A stretch of DNA of 64,000 nucleotides from Rhizobium sp. NXC24 (GTDB lineage: Bacteria > Pseudomonadota > Alphaproteobacteria > Rhizobiales > Rhizobiaceae). Below, one piece after another: positions 35,001-47,000 of this stretch. The DNA lies in NCBI RefSeq assembly GCF_002944315.1, contig NZ_CP024314.1, positions 1,922,001 through 1,986,000 on the forward strand. Reading direction: 5' to 3'. Under the pieces are notes generated by a model. It searched no databases, had not been told where the DNA came from, and was given only the letters and a program-made list of their open reading frames with translations. The translations under genes were made by a program, and so were the position numbers. The number at the start of each line of letters is the position of its first letter. Position 1 is the stretch's first letter.

Positions 35001-38000
35001 TGCCCGCGACTATCGACCACGTCAGCGACGTGCTGTCGACATCAGCCCCGGTCAGATGGCCGGAAACCGAATTGTGAGCGCTGTCGTCGGCAACGCCAAC
35101 ACCAGCCTCTGTCACGGCACCGCTGGCGCTGTCGCCATTGGCGATCGAGATCGTCGGCGCATCGTTTGTGCCGTTAACCGTCACCACGACGGTCTGTGTC
35201 GTGACGCCGCCTTGGCCGTCGCTCAACTGAACCGTGAAGCTTTCCTGCGGATGATCCGAAGCCGTTAGCGAATTGGCCTTCGATTGATCCAAAGTGTAAG
35301 TCCAGGTACCGTCCGTACCGACACTCAGCGTGCCGTAAGTGCCAGTGACCGACCCACCATTGACAGTCTGGCCGCTGCCGGCAACCACCGACCAAGTCAG
35401 GGACGTGTTGTCGACATCAGCCCCGGTCAGATGGCCGAAAACCGTGTTGTGAGCACTATCGTCAGCAACACCAACACCGGCTTCAGTCACGGCACCGCTG
35501 GCGCTGTCGCCGCTGCCGATCGAGATCGTCGGCGCGTCGTTCGTGCCGTTGACCGTCACCACGACCGTCTGCGTCGTGATGCCGCCTTGGTTGTCGCTCA
35601 ATTGAACCGTGAAGCTCTCCTGCGGATGATCTGAAGTATTCAGCGAATCGGCCTTCGACTGATCCAGGGCATAGGTCCAGGTGCCGTCCGCGCCGACGCT
35701 CAGCGTACCGTAAGTGCCGGTGACCGACTCACTCCCATTGGCAGTCTGGCCGCTGTCCGCAACCACCGACCACGTCAGTGTCGGGCTGTCGATATCCGCC
35801 CCGGTCAGATGGCCGGAAACCGTGTTATGAGTGCTGTCGTCAGCAATGCCAATGCCGGCCTCTGTCACGGCACCGCTGGCGCTGTCGCCGCCGGCGATCG
35901 AGATCGTCGGCGCGTCATTGGTGCCGTTGATCGTCACGACGATGTCATGGGTCGTTCCGTCAACCGAGGAGACCGTGAACCTGTCGGTCGTGCTCTGGTT
36001 CACACCCAGATTCTGCACGGCTGACAGGCTGTTATCGACCTTGTAGGTCCAGCTACCGTCCTCACCGATCGTCAGCGTACCAAGATGCGTGCCGTCAGCG
36101 TTTATGGTCGCCGCCTGGATTTTGCTTTCGCCCCGATCCGCATCGTCGATCGTCAGCGTGCCGCTTGCCTGCAGATAGCCGTCGGCGGAAACGCTGAGGT
36201 CTTCCGTGACGGCGCCGCTATCGGCGCCGCCGATCTCTGCCGCGTGATTGACATGGTCCACAGCGATGGTGAAGGCGCCTGTACCCAACGTCACCGAGTC
36301 ACCATCGGAATCCGTGGCCTTCAGGTATTGCGAGAAGTCGAGCGTCTGGTCCTTGGCACCGTCGATCGTCTGGTCAAGCACGAACGTGGCGTGGCCGCTG
36401 CTGTCGACGGTCAAAGTGAAGACCGTGACGCCTCCCGCCGAGCCGGTGATCGTATGCCCATCCGTGCTGTCGAGCGTGATAGCCGCACCGTTGTACGTCA
36501 ACTCGGTGCCGCCTGTCAGAGTGCTGGAGGAGGTACCGGCTGCGACGGCGTTCGCCGACCAGGTCAACGGGCTGTCGGCACCAGAGTTAACCAGTGAGGT
36601 CAGTTCCGCCGTCGTCGTTGCGGAGTGTTCGGCGGCCGTCACCACGCCATTGTCGGAGACGGTTGCGGAAATCCCTGTACCGGTCAGCGTCGGCGCGTCG
36701 TCGGCGATATTGAACGTCAGGGTCTCCTGAGCCGTTTTGCCGTTCATGTCCGTCACCGTATAGGTGAACTGATCCGTATCTCCCGATGCGTTCGAGCCAG
36801 CATGTAGCAGCGTGTAGGTATATGCGCCGTTCGCGTCGATTACGAGATCACCGTAGGAACCGTGGATCGTCGTCGTCTGGCTGTCCGGAGCCGTTTGATC
36901 GACGCTTACCGGCGCGCCGTCGGCACCCGCGACGCTGGTGATGTGCGGATTATCCAGGGTGCCCAGCGCAATGCTGCCCGTGGCTGTCAGTTCAGAAGGC
37001 TGCGGGTTGGAGCCGCCCGAAAGATTGGCCTCCGACAGTGGCGTTGCATCGATCGTCGGAGTGAAGACCGTCGGAGCGATGACAGCGGACGTCGTCTGCG
37101 TCGCGACATCGCTGAAGCCCTGGCCATCCGTATAGCTCACCGTCAAGATCAACGAATGCCCGACATCGGCACTCGTCACCGTGTAGGACGATGCGGTTCC
37201 GAGAACCGTATGGGACTGATCGTCCGCCCAGCTCCACGCATAGGTCAGACCGGACTGCCCGTGATCCGGGTCGTCTGTTGCGATCGCCGCGTTCAGCGTA
37301 TCGCCTGCGACGACCGCATTGCCGGTATGCGTCGTCTGATCGGCAATCGAGACCTTCGCCGTGCCATCGTCAACGGCAGTCACGGTAACTGTCATCGTAT
37401 GGGCGGTTGACGTATCCGCACCGCCATTGGCCGTGCCGCCATTATCCTGCACCGTGAAGCCGAAGTTCGCGGTTTCGGTCGCGCCGGCAAAGTCTGACGA
37501 AGGCGTGAAGTGAAGTGTTGTCAGCGCGCTCGCGGCGATGTGCTGACCGACCGTGACGGCCGTCCCGTCGAGATAAAGCGTCCCACCCGTCGGAAGGCTG
37601 GTGATGGTGACGGATTTCAGGGTATTGCCGTCGATGCTATCGCTGAAGGCGAAATCCTTCGACGAGAAATAGTAGGCCGCATGTTCGCCGGTGGAGACGC
37701 TTCCGTCCGCCGTGGTCGGGGCATGGTTGACGCCGTCGACCCTGATGGTGAAGGTGCCGTTGGTTTTGCTGCCGTCGCCGTCGGTGACGGTATAACCGAT
37801 CGAGAGTATCGAAGAGTGGCCAAGCGGCAGGGCATCCAGTGCGCTGCCCGGCGCAACGGTCACATGACCGGCGTCAATCGTGACCATGGACGTGCTCAGC
37901 GTCGACCCGGCGAGATCTCCATTGGCGCTGACGCTGTCGACATGGATTGCCCCGCTCTGGGCCGCTCCGTCGGCGCCGAAGGCGATGGTTCCGGAAGCCA

Positions 38001-41000
38001 GTGCGAAGGTCGCGCTGCTGTCGTTCTCATGCATCGATCCGACCAGAATGGTGCTTGCTATCGGCTTATCATCGGTAATGTTGAAGGTCAGAGTGGCAGT
38101 CTGGCTTTCACCGTCAATCGGCGCGTCGCTGACTGTGACGGAGAAGGCGTCGTGGTTGCTCGCCCCGCTCGTGGTGCTGGTCAGCGTATAGGTATAGTTG
38201 ATGGCCGTCGTAGTGACGCTGAGGATGTGCAGCGTTCCGTAGGCACCATGAATGGTGGCATTGGTATCGCCATTGGCGATTGTGGCGCCGACGTTGAACG
38301 TATGGCCTGCGATTGTCACCGTCGAAGGTGCATCGCCTGCAGTGATTGCGATGCTACCGGAATGGACGTTGGCGACGCCAGCCGCCCCCGTACCACCCGG
38401 CAAGCCGCTTTCGCTGACGCTTGATACCAGGCCGGCCGAATTGATTGTCGGAAGGCTGTCCGTGGCCGACTGCACGACGATGGTGACGGAGCCGCTGCCC
38501 AGGGTGACAGCATCGCCGTCGAAATCCGTCGCCGTAACGTATTTCGAGAAGTCGAGCGGCAGCGTTTTGCCGCCGTCGATCGCATGGTAAAGGCCGAATG
38601 TGGCGTGGCCGCTCGCAGGATCGACAGTCAACGTGAAGACCGTGACGCCCCCGGCCGAGCCGGTGATCGTGTGTCCATCCGTGCTGGCGAGCGTGATGGC
38701 CGTGCCGTTGTAGGTCAGCCCGGTACCGCCCGTCAGGTTCCCGGAAGACGTTCCAGCGGCAACCGTGTTCACCGACCAGGTCAACGGGCTGTCGGCGCTG
38801 GCGTGAACGAGCGAGGTCAGATCTAGCGTTGTCTCAGCAGGATTGCTTGTGGGCGTCGTGGTCGTGTCGGTGACATGGATGTTGTCGACCGTGACTGTCA
38901 GCGAGTTGTCATGCGGATCGATCTCGAGCGACGTCAGTTGCTTGCCTTCGAGCGCCGTGCCGGCGGCCGAGAAGGTCGTACCGGTAGTCGTCACCGAATA
39001 GGTGTTGCCATTGGCATCGGTGCCGATGATCGTGACGGTCTTGGACGACGCGCCTTTGTGGTCAAACACACCTATATCCATCTGGGCGAGGACAAAGGTC
39101 GTCCCCGTGTTGGATACGAGCACGATATCGCCCCCCTTGGACGACGATTCCACATGGCCGTCGCTGACACTGCCCTCGCTGACCGTCAGTTTGGCAGCCG
39201 AAGGGTTCACCGTGTCGAAATCGACGGTGTAAGATCCCGTCGTCACCAAGGGAGCATTGATCGCCGTCTCCGAGACGGTCGCGGAAACCGAGGCATGATC
39301 AACCAGCGTCGGCACATCGTCGATCAAATCGACCGAGAAGCTCTGCGTGCCGCTCGTGGTGTCGCCGTCGCCGTCATGTCCGGCAACCTGGAAGGTCAGC
39401 TTGATATCCGAGAGGTTGCTTTGACCGTTGACGTCGTCGAGCGACTTGTAAAGCGTGAAGTCGTAGGCGCCGCTGGCGTGGCCGCTGTCCTGAGACAGGA
39501 CAACCTTGAAGACCCAGCTCGACTGGTCGGCGGCATTGCTGCCGGTGTAGGCGATGAGCGTCATGCCGTCGCCGCTGAGCGAGTAGGACAGCGCATGGCC
39601 GCCGGAGCTGAGCTTGGTCGCATCAAGCGTCTGATTATTGCTGTAGCTTGCGGTGAAATAGCTGCCGTTCGAACCCGCTACGAAGGTAGCAGCATGGGCG
39701 GCCGGGCCGTCAGCGCCGAAGGCGAGATTGAGCGCAACCGCACCAGTGCTGATGCCGGAGGGCGACAGCGAACCCGAATTCGTCAGAAGGTCATGCTCGG
39801 CAAGTGTCTTTGCCGATACGGCACCGCCGATCGACGGGCCGTCATCATCGAAACGAATGCTGCTGCCGATGGAAACGGACTTGGCGACGGTGTCACCGTC
39901 GCTATCGGTCGCGCTCAGCACCGCCGAGAGCTTGCCGGTGAGATCGACCGTATCACCGTCCGACTTCGACGTATTCGGGTTGGCGAGCGACATGTACTGG
40001 GCGATGCTGACCTTGCCGCTGTTGTCGAGGCGGATCGCAAAGGCGATCTCGCCGTCGGCGATCTTGCCAACAACCGTGCCGTTGGCGAGCTGCGAGAGCA
40101 TGATCGCCTGACCAGCAGTCGTCGTCAAGCCGGAGTCGGCATTGTCGATATGAAGCGTCAGGCTGCTCGTCGTACCCGACGCATCGTCGGCACCCATCGA
40201 GACCGCCGGCGAGACGACGTTGTGCTGAGCGTAGACCGTCGACATATCGGGATCGTTGCCGCCGGTGATGCCCGCAAACAGGCTCTTGACCGCATTGCTG
40301 GCGTTGACGTCGTTGTCGCCACTGCCGCTCTCGTCGATCGTAATCGAGCCCGTGAGGGCCAGATCGACCTTCGGCGTGTCATCGACGATGGTGACCTTCA
40401 AAGCGCCGGTCAGCGTCACGCTGTCGCCGTCGCCGTCGGTCGCCTGGATGACGGAACCGAAGTCGATGGCCGAGATCGAGCTATTGCCTGAGCGCAGGTC
40501 GTTGCCGGGACCAGCGACGTTGTCGAGCTGATCGTACTGCTGGAAGGTGAAGCTGCCGTTGCCAGACAGCGACAATGACAGGACCGGGCGGTCGAGGACC
40601 GGGTTGTAGCCGCTATGGTGGTCATTATCGACATAGCCGATGATCACGTTGTTGACGACCGCATAGGAGAGCGCTTCGCCACCCGAAGTCAGATGCAGAG
40701 CGGTAAGCGTCGACGCCGCATTGGCGGTGAAGCTGAAGCCGCCACCGACCGCTGCGCCGTCGGCACCGAAGGAAACGGTGGAAGCAACGGAGCCGGATAC
40801 CGTGGCCGCAAAGCCGAAACCGAACAGTGCCGGCTGCGAAGACGATCCGTCATGCGTGCCATCGAGCGCGCTGTTGCCATGCGACAGGAGATTGTAAATG
40901 TCGCCCTCGTCGGCCTTGACAGCAACGGTCGTGCCGGAAGCAACCAGGACGTCGTCCGTGATGGCAATCGCCAGCGAGCCCTTCGCTGTATCGCCGTCGC

Positions 41001-44000
41001 CATCCGTGACCGTGAAGCCGAAATTCAGCGTCAGGCTGTCTTCGGTCGTCGACGACGTCGAATGAACAAGCGGCGCATCCGCGGTGAAGCTGTAGGAACC
41101 GTCCGAATTGATCGTCAGAACTGCAACGGTGGCATGGCTGGAGGCGCCGGTTGCCGTCCAGGTCGTCACACCGTTCGCCGCAGACGACGTCCAGGAAACG
41201 GCTTCCTGGTGGCCGATGCCGTGGCTGTCGAGGTAGATCGCCTTCAGTGTCGGCAGGCTGTCCATCGACACGCCCTTGACGCCATCGGCACCGGCGGAGA
41301 ACAGAGCTCCTGCGTCGCCATTGATCGTCTTCGCGTCGGCGGCGCCGTCCAGGTTGCCATGTGCCTGCGCGTCGTCGTTGAGCGGCGTCGAGGTGGCATC
41401 GACCTTATAGGCGATTGGTGCGTCGTCCTTGACTGTGACCGTCAGCGAGCCGCTGGCCGTATCGCTGTCACCATCGGTGACGGTGAAGTTGAAGGTCAGA
41501 TCCTGCGTATTTTCCGCGGCCGCATGGACGACCGGCGCACTGAGCGTGAAGCTGTAGGAACCATCCGTGCCGATCGTGAGGGTCGCGACCGTCTGGCCGC
41601 TGTCCTTGCCCGTCGCGATCCAGATCGTCTCGCCGCCCGCCGCCGTCGTCGGGCTGTCCCAAACGACCGACTCGACATGGGCAAAGCCGTCCTTGCCGGT
41701 ATAGATGGCGCTGAAATCCGTCGTCGCTCCGAGCGTCACCTGATGGACGCCATCGGCGCCGCCCGAAAAAAGCGTGCCGCACGTGCCGCTGACCGTGTCG
41801 GTATCGGTTACGCCAACCGTGTCGGGATTTCCGCCCTTCAGCGCGTCGTCGTTCAGCGTCACGCTGGTCACAGTGACGGTATTTGCCAGCGGTACGTCAT
41901 CCGTAACATGCAGAGTCAGCGAGCCGGTCGATGTATCATTGTCGCCATCGGTCACCGTGAAGGTGAAGGTCAGCGACAAGCTTTCTTCCGTCGTGCCGGA
42001 GGTCGGGTGGACGAGCGGCGCGCTGGTGCTGAACGTGTAGGAGCCATCGGCATTGATGGTCAGCGTGGCGACGGTGTCGTGATTGGCGCTGGAAGCAACC
42101 CAGGTTGTCGCACCGCCGGAAACCGTCGGCTTGCCCCAGGTAACGTCTTCCTGCTGTGCGAACCCGTTGGCGTCGACATAGATCGTCTTCAGAGCCGGAA
42201 GGCTGGACTGATCGATCGAGACGCTTGCAGAACCGTCGGCGCCAGCGCTGAACAGGGCGCCGGCAGCGCCCGAGACGCTATGCGCGTTGGCGTCGTTGGC
42301 ATCCAGGTTTCCGCCGATCTGAGCATCGTCATTCAGCGGCGAAACAGTGTTGTCAATCGTCTGAGCAATAGGCTTGTCGTCGGCGACGGTGATGGTGAAG
42401 CTGTTCGTGGCGGTGTCGCCGTCGGAATCGGTTGCCGTGTAGCCGAAGGTCAGCGTGATGGCGTCCGAACCCTTGGCGTCATCGAGCGACTGGACCAGCG
42501 TAAAGTTATAGTGGCCGTTGTCGGTATCCGAGACCGTCGCATAGAAGACGATGTTCGAGCCAACCCCACCCTCGCCATTCATCACGGCCGTTGGAGCAGT
42601 CTCGCCGGTGTAGCCAACCAGCGTGCCATCGGCCAGCAGTACTGTATGTACGGCCAGACCATGCGAGCTCAGCGCTTCGCCGTCCTGGCCCGTCGCCGCA
42701 ACCGAGGCATCGGTGAAGGCGACCGAGCGGTCGCCGGCGCCGCCATTGTTGGTGTTGGCGTTATCGGCACCCCAGGAGATGTTGAGCGAGCCGGTGGTGA
42801 TGGCATCGGTCTCGACATGCGGGGTCTCGTTGCCGCTCGCCAGCGCGCCTTCGGTGACCGAGCCTGCATCGCCGGTCGCAGCGACAGGCTTGTCGTCGGC
42901 GACGGTGATGGTGAAGGTGTTTGCGGCGGTGTCGCCATCGGAATCGGTTGCCGTATAGCCGAAGGTCAGCGTGATGGCATCCGAACCCTTGGCGTCGTCG
43001 AGCGACTGCACCAGGGTGAAGTTGTAGTGGCCGTTGTCGGTGTCCGAGACCGTCGCATAGAAGACGATGTTCGAGCCAACCCCGCCCTTGGCATCCACGA
43101 CCGCCGTCGGAGCGGCCTCGCCGGTATAGCCGACCAGCGTGCCGTCAGCCAGCAGTACCGTATGAACGGCCAGACCATGCGAGCTCAGCGCTTCGCCGTC
43201 CTGGCCCTGCGTCGTGACCGAGGCATCGGTGAAGGCGACCGAGCGGTCGCCGGCGCCGCCATTGTTGGTGTTGGCGTTATCGGCACCCCAGGAGATGTTG
43301 AGCGAGCCGGTGGTGATGGCATCGGTCTCGACATGCGGGGTCTCGTTGCCGCTCGCCAGCGCGCCTTCGGTAACCGAGCCTGCGTCGCCGGTGGAGGCGA
43401 CAGGCTTGTCGTCGGCAACGGTGATGGTGAAGGTGTTTGCGGCGGTATCGCCGTCGGAATCGGTTGCCGTATAGCCGAAGGTCAGCGTGATGGCGTCCGA
43501 ACCCTTCGCATCATCGAGCGACTGCACCAGCGTGAAGTTGTAGTGGCCGTTGTCGGTATCCGATACCGTAGCATAGAAGACGACGTTGGTTGCGGAGGTT
43601 GCCGTCGGAGCGGTCTCACCGGTGTAGCCGACCAGCGTGCCATCGGCCAAAATCGCCGTATGAACCGCAAGACCATGCGAGCTCAGTGCCTCGCCATCCT
43701 GGCCCTGTGTCGTGACCGAGGCATCGGTGAAGGCGACAGACCGGTCGCCGGCGCCGCCGTTGTTCGTGTTGGCGTTATCGGCACCCCAGGAGATGTTGAG
43801 CGAGCCGGTGGTGATGGCATCGGTCTCGACATGCGGGGTCTCGTTGCCGCTCGCCAGCGCGCCTTCGGTGACCGAGCCTGCATCGCCGGTCGCAGCGACA
43901 GGCTTGTCGTCGGCGACGGTGATGGTGAAGGTGTTTGCGGCGGTGTCGCCATCGGAATCGGTTGCCGTGTAGCCGAAGGTCAGCGTGATGGCGTCCGAGC

Positions 44001-47000
44001 CCTTCGCATCATCAAGCGACTGCACCAGCGTGAAGTTGTAGTGGCCGTTGTCGGTGTCCGAGACCGTCGCGTAGAAGACGATGTTCGAGCCGACCGCGCC
44101 CTTGGCATCCATGACCGCCGTCGGAGCGGCCTCACCGGTATAGCCAACCAGCGTGCCATCGGCCAAGAGCGCCGTATGAACGGCCAGACCATGCGAGCTC
44201 AGCGCTTCGCCATCCTGGCCCTGTGTCGTGACCGAGGCATCGGTGAAGGCGACAGACCGGTCGCCGGCGCCGCCGTTGTTCGTGTTGGCGTTATCGGCAC
44301 CCCAGGAGATGTTGAGCGAGCCGGTGGTGATGGCATCGGTCTCGACATGCGGGTTCTCGTTGCCGCTCGCCAGCGCGCCTTCGATAACCGAGCCTGCATC
44401 GCCGGTCGCAGCGACAGGCTTATCGTCAGCAACGGTGATGGTGAAGGTGTTCGTGGCGGTATCGCCATCGGAATCGGTTGCCGTGTAGCCGAAGGTCAGC
44501 GTGATGGCATCCGAACCCTTGGCGTCATCGAGCGACTGCACCAGGGTGAAGTTATAGTGGCCGTTGTCGGTGTCCGAGACCGTCGCATAGAAGACGATGT
44601 TCGAGCCAACCCCGCCCTCGCCATTCGTCACGGCCGTTGGAGCAGTCTCGCCGGTGTAGCCAACCAGCGTGCCATCGGCCAGCAGTACTGTATGTACGGC
44701 CAGACCATGCGAGCTCAGCGCTTCGCCGTCCTGGCCCGTCGCCGCAACCGAGGCATCGGTGAAGGCGACCGACCGGTCGCCGGCGACGCCGTTGTTGGTG
44801 TTGGCGTTATCAGCACCCCAGGAGATATTGAGCGAGCCGGTGGTGATGGCATCGGTCTCGACATGCGGGGTCTCGTTGCCGCTCGCCAGCGCGCCTTCGG
44901 TGACCGAGCCTGCATCGCCGGTCGCAGCGACAGGCTTGTCGTCGGCGACGGTGATGGTGAAGCTGTTCGTGGCGGTGTCGCCATCGGAATCGGTTGCCGT
45001 GTAGCCGAAGGTCAGCGTGATGGCATCCGAACCCTTGGCGTCATCGAGCGACTGCACCAGGGTGAAGTTATAGTGGCCGTTGTCAGTGTCCGAGACCGTC
45101 GCGTAGAAGACGATGTTCGAGCCAACCCCGCCCTCGCCATTCGTCACGGCCGTCGGAGCGGTCTCGCCGGTGTAACCGACCAGCGTGCCGTCAGCCAGCA
45201 GTACCGTATGAACGGCCAGACCATGCGAGCTCAGCGCTTCGCCGTCCTGGCCCTGTGTCGTGACCGAGGCATCGGTGAAGGCAACCGAGCGGTCACCGGC
45301 GCCGCCATTGTTGGTGTTGGCGTTGTCAGCACCCCAGGAGATGTTGAGCGAGCCGGTGGTGATGGCGTCAGTCTCGACATGCGGGGTCTCGTTGCCGCTC
45401 GCCAGCGCGCCTTCGGTGACCGAGCCTGCATCGCCGGTCGCAGCGACAGGCTTGTCGTCGGCGACGGTGATGGTGAAGCTGTTTGCGGCGGTGTCGCCAT
45501 CGGAATCGGTTGCCGTGTAGCCGAAGGTCAGCGTGATGGCATCCGAACCCTTGGCGTCATCGAGCGACTGCACCAGGGTGAAGTTATAGTGGCCGTTGTC
45601 GGTGTCCGAGACCGTCGCATAGAAGACGATGTTCGAGCCAACCCCGCCCTCGCCATTCGTCACGGCCGTTGGAGCAGTCTCGCCGGTGTAGCCAACCAGC
45701 GTGCCATCGGCCAGCAGTACTGTATGTACGGCCAGACCATGCGAGCTCAGCGCTTCGCCGTCCTGGCCCGTCGCCGCAACCGAGGCATCGGTGAAGGCGA
45801 CCGACCGGTCGCCGGCGACGCCGTTGTTGGTGTTGGCGTTATCAGCACCCCAGGAGATATTGAGCGAGCCGGTGGTGATGGCATCGGTCTCGACATGCGG
45901 GGTCTCGTTGCCGCTCGCCAGCGCGCCTTCGGTGACCGAGCCTGCATCGCCGGTCGCAGCGACAGGCTTGTCGTCAGCGACGGTGATGGTGAAGGTGTTC
46001 GCGGCTGTATCGCCGTCGGAATCAGTTGCCGTATAGCCGAAGGTCAGCGTGATCGCGTCCGAACCCTTGGCATCATCGAGCGACTGCACCAGCGTGAAGT
46101 TGTAGTGACCGTTGTCGGTATCCGATACCGTAGCATAGAAGACGACGTTGGTTGCGGAGGTTGCCGTCGGAGCAGTCTCGCCGGTGTAGCCGACCAGCGT
46201 ACCATCAGCCAGCAGCGCCGTATGAACGGCCAGACCATGCGAGCTCAGCGCGCCATTGTCCTCACCCGTCGCCGAAACCGTGGCATTGGTGAAAGCGACC
46301 GAGCGATCGCCGAGGCCGCCCTTGTCGGTGTTGCCGCCGTCAGCGCCCCAGGAGATGTTAAGTGAACCAGTGGCGGTCGCGACGCCGGTGTCATGGGTCA
46401 GGGCTGCATTACCAGCAGACAGAGCTGCTTCGGTAACCGAACCCGCCGTACCAACGGCCGCAACCGGCACGCTGTCCGTGATATCGACGGTTGCGACAGC
46501 CGAAACCGTATGGCCGCTCGTGTCGGAGACCGTATACCGAAATTGAAGTTCAAGCACATCGCTGGCCGAATTGGCGCCGCGGGGATGGTCGAGGGCAGCG
46601 AGCTGGGTGAAGGTGTACGCGCCAGTCGAGGCGTTGAATACCAGCGTGAAGACAGTGACGCCATTCGCGACGCCGGTGACGGTCTGGCCGCTCTGGGTGA
46701 CGACAACGGGAACGCCGCCGGAGGTCAGGCCCGATAGCTGCTGCGTACCGCTGCTGGTGATTTCTGCCTCGCCGACCAGCGTGACAGTGGTGATCGAGGC
46801 ATTATTGCCGCCGAAGCCGAAGCGGCCGGTGCTGCTTGTCGTGAGGAAGGCGCCAGTGCTGCTGCCGCGTTCGATCAGCGAAGCTGTTTCGGTCGCCTGC
46901 TGAAGGATAAAGGGAACGCGAGTCTGGGTGCCAGACAGATTGCCGCCGTTCCCGTTGCCACCTATGTCGCCAGGACCGAGCAGACCAATCAGATTAAGCG

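Noticed and set aside
40615..46365. A 1916-codon open frame on the forward strand opposite the adhesin repeats
   Set aside because: It is the mirror of the 172-residue repeats: an Arg/Gly-rich, low-complexity product with no domain, kept open by the GC bias and repeat period of the real gene.
42382..46476. CRISPR-like or satellite array
   Set aside because: Repeats are 498-516 bp, a multiple of three, lie in frame within one coding sequence and lack spacers.
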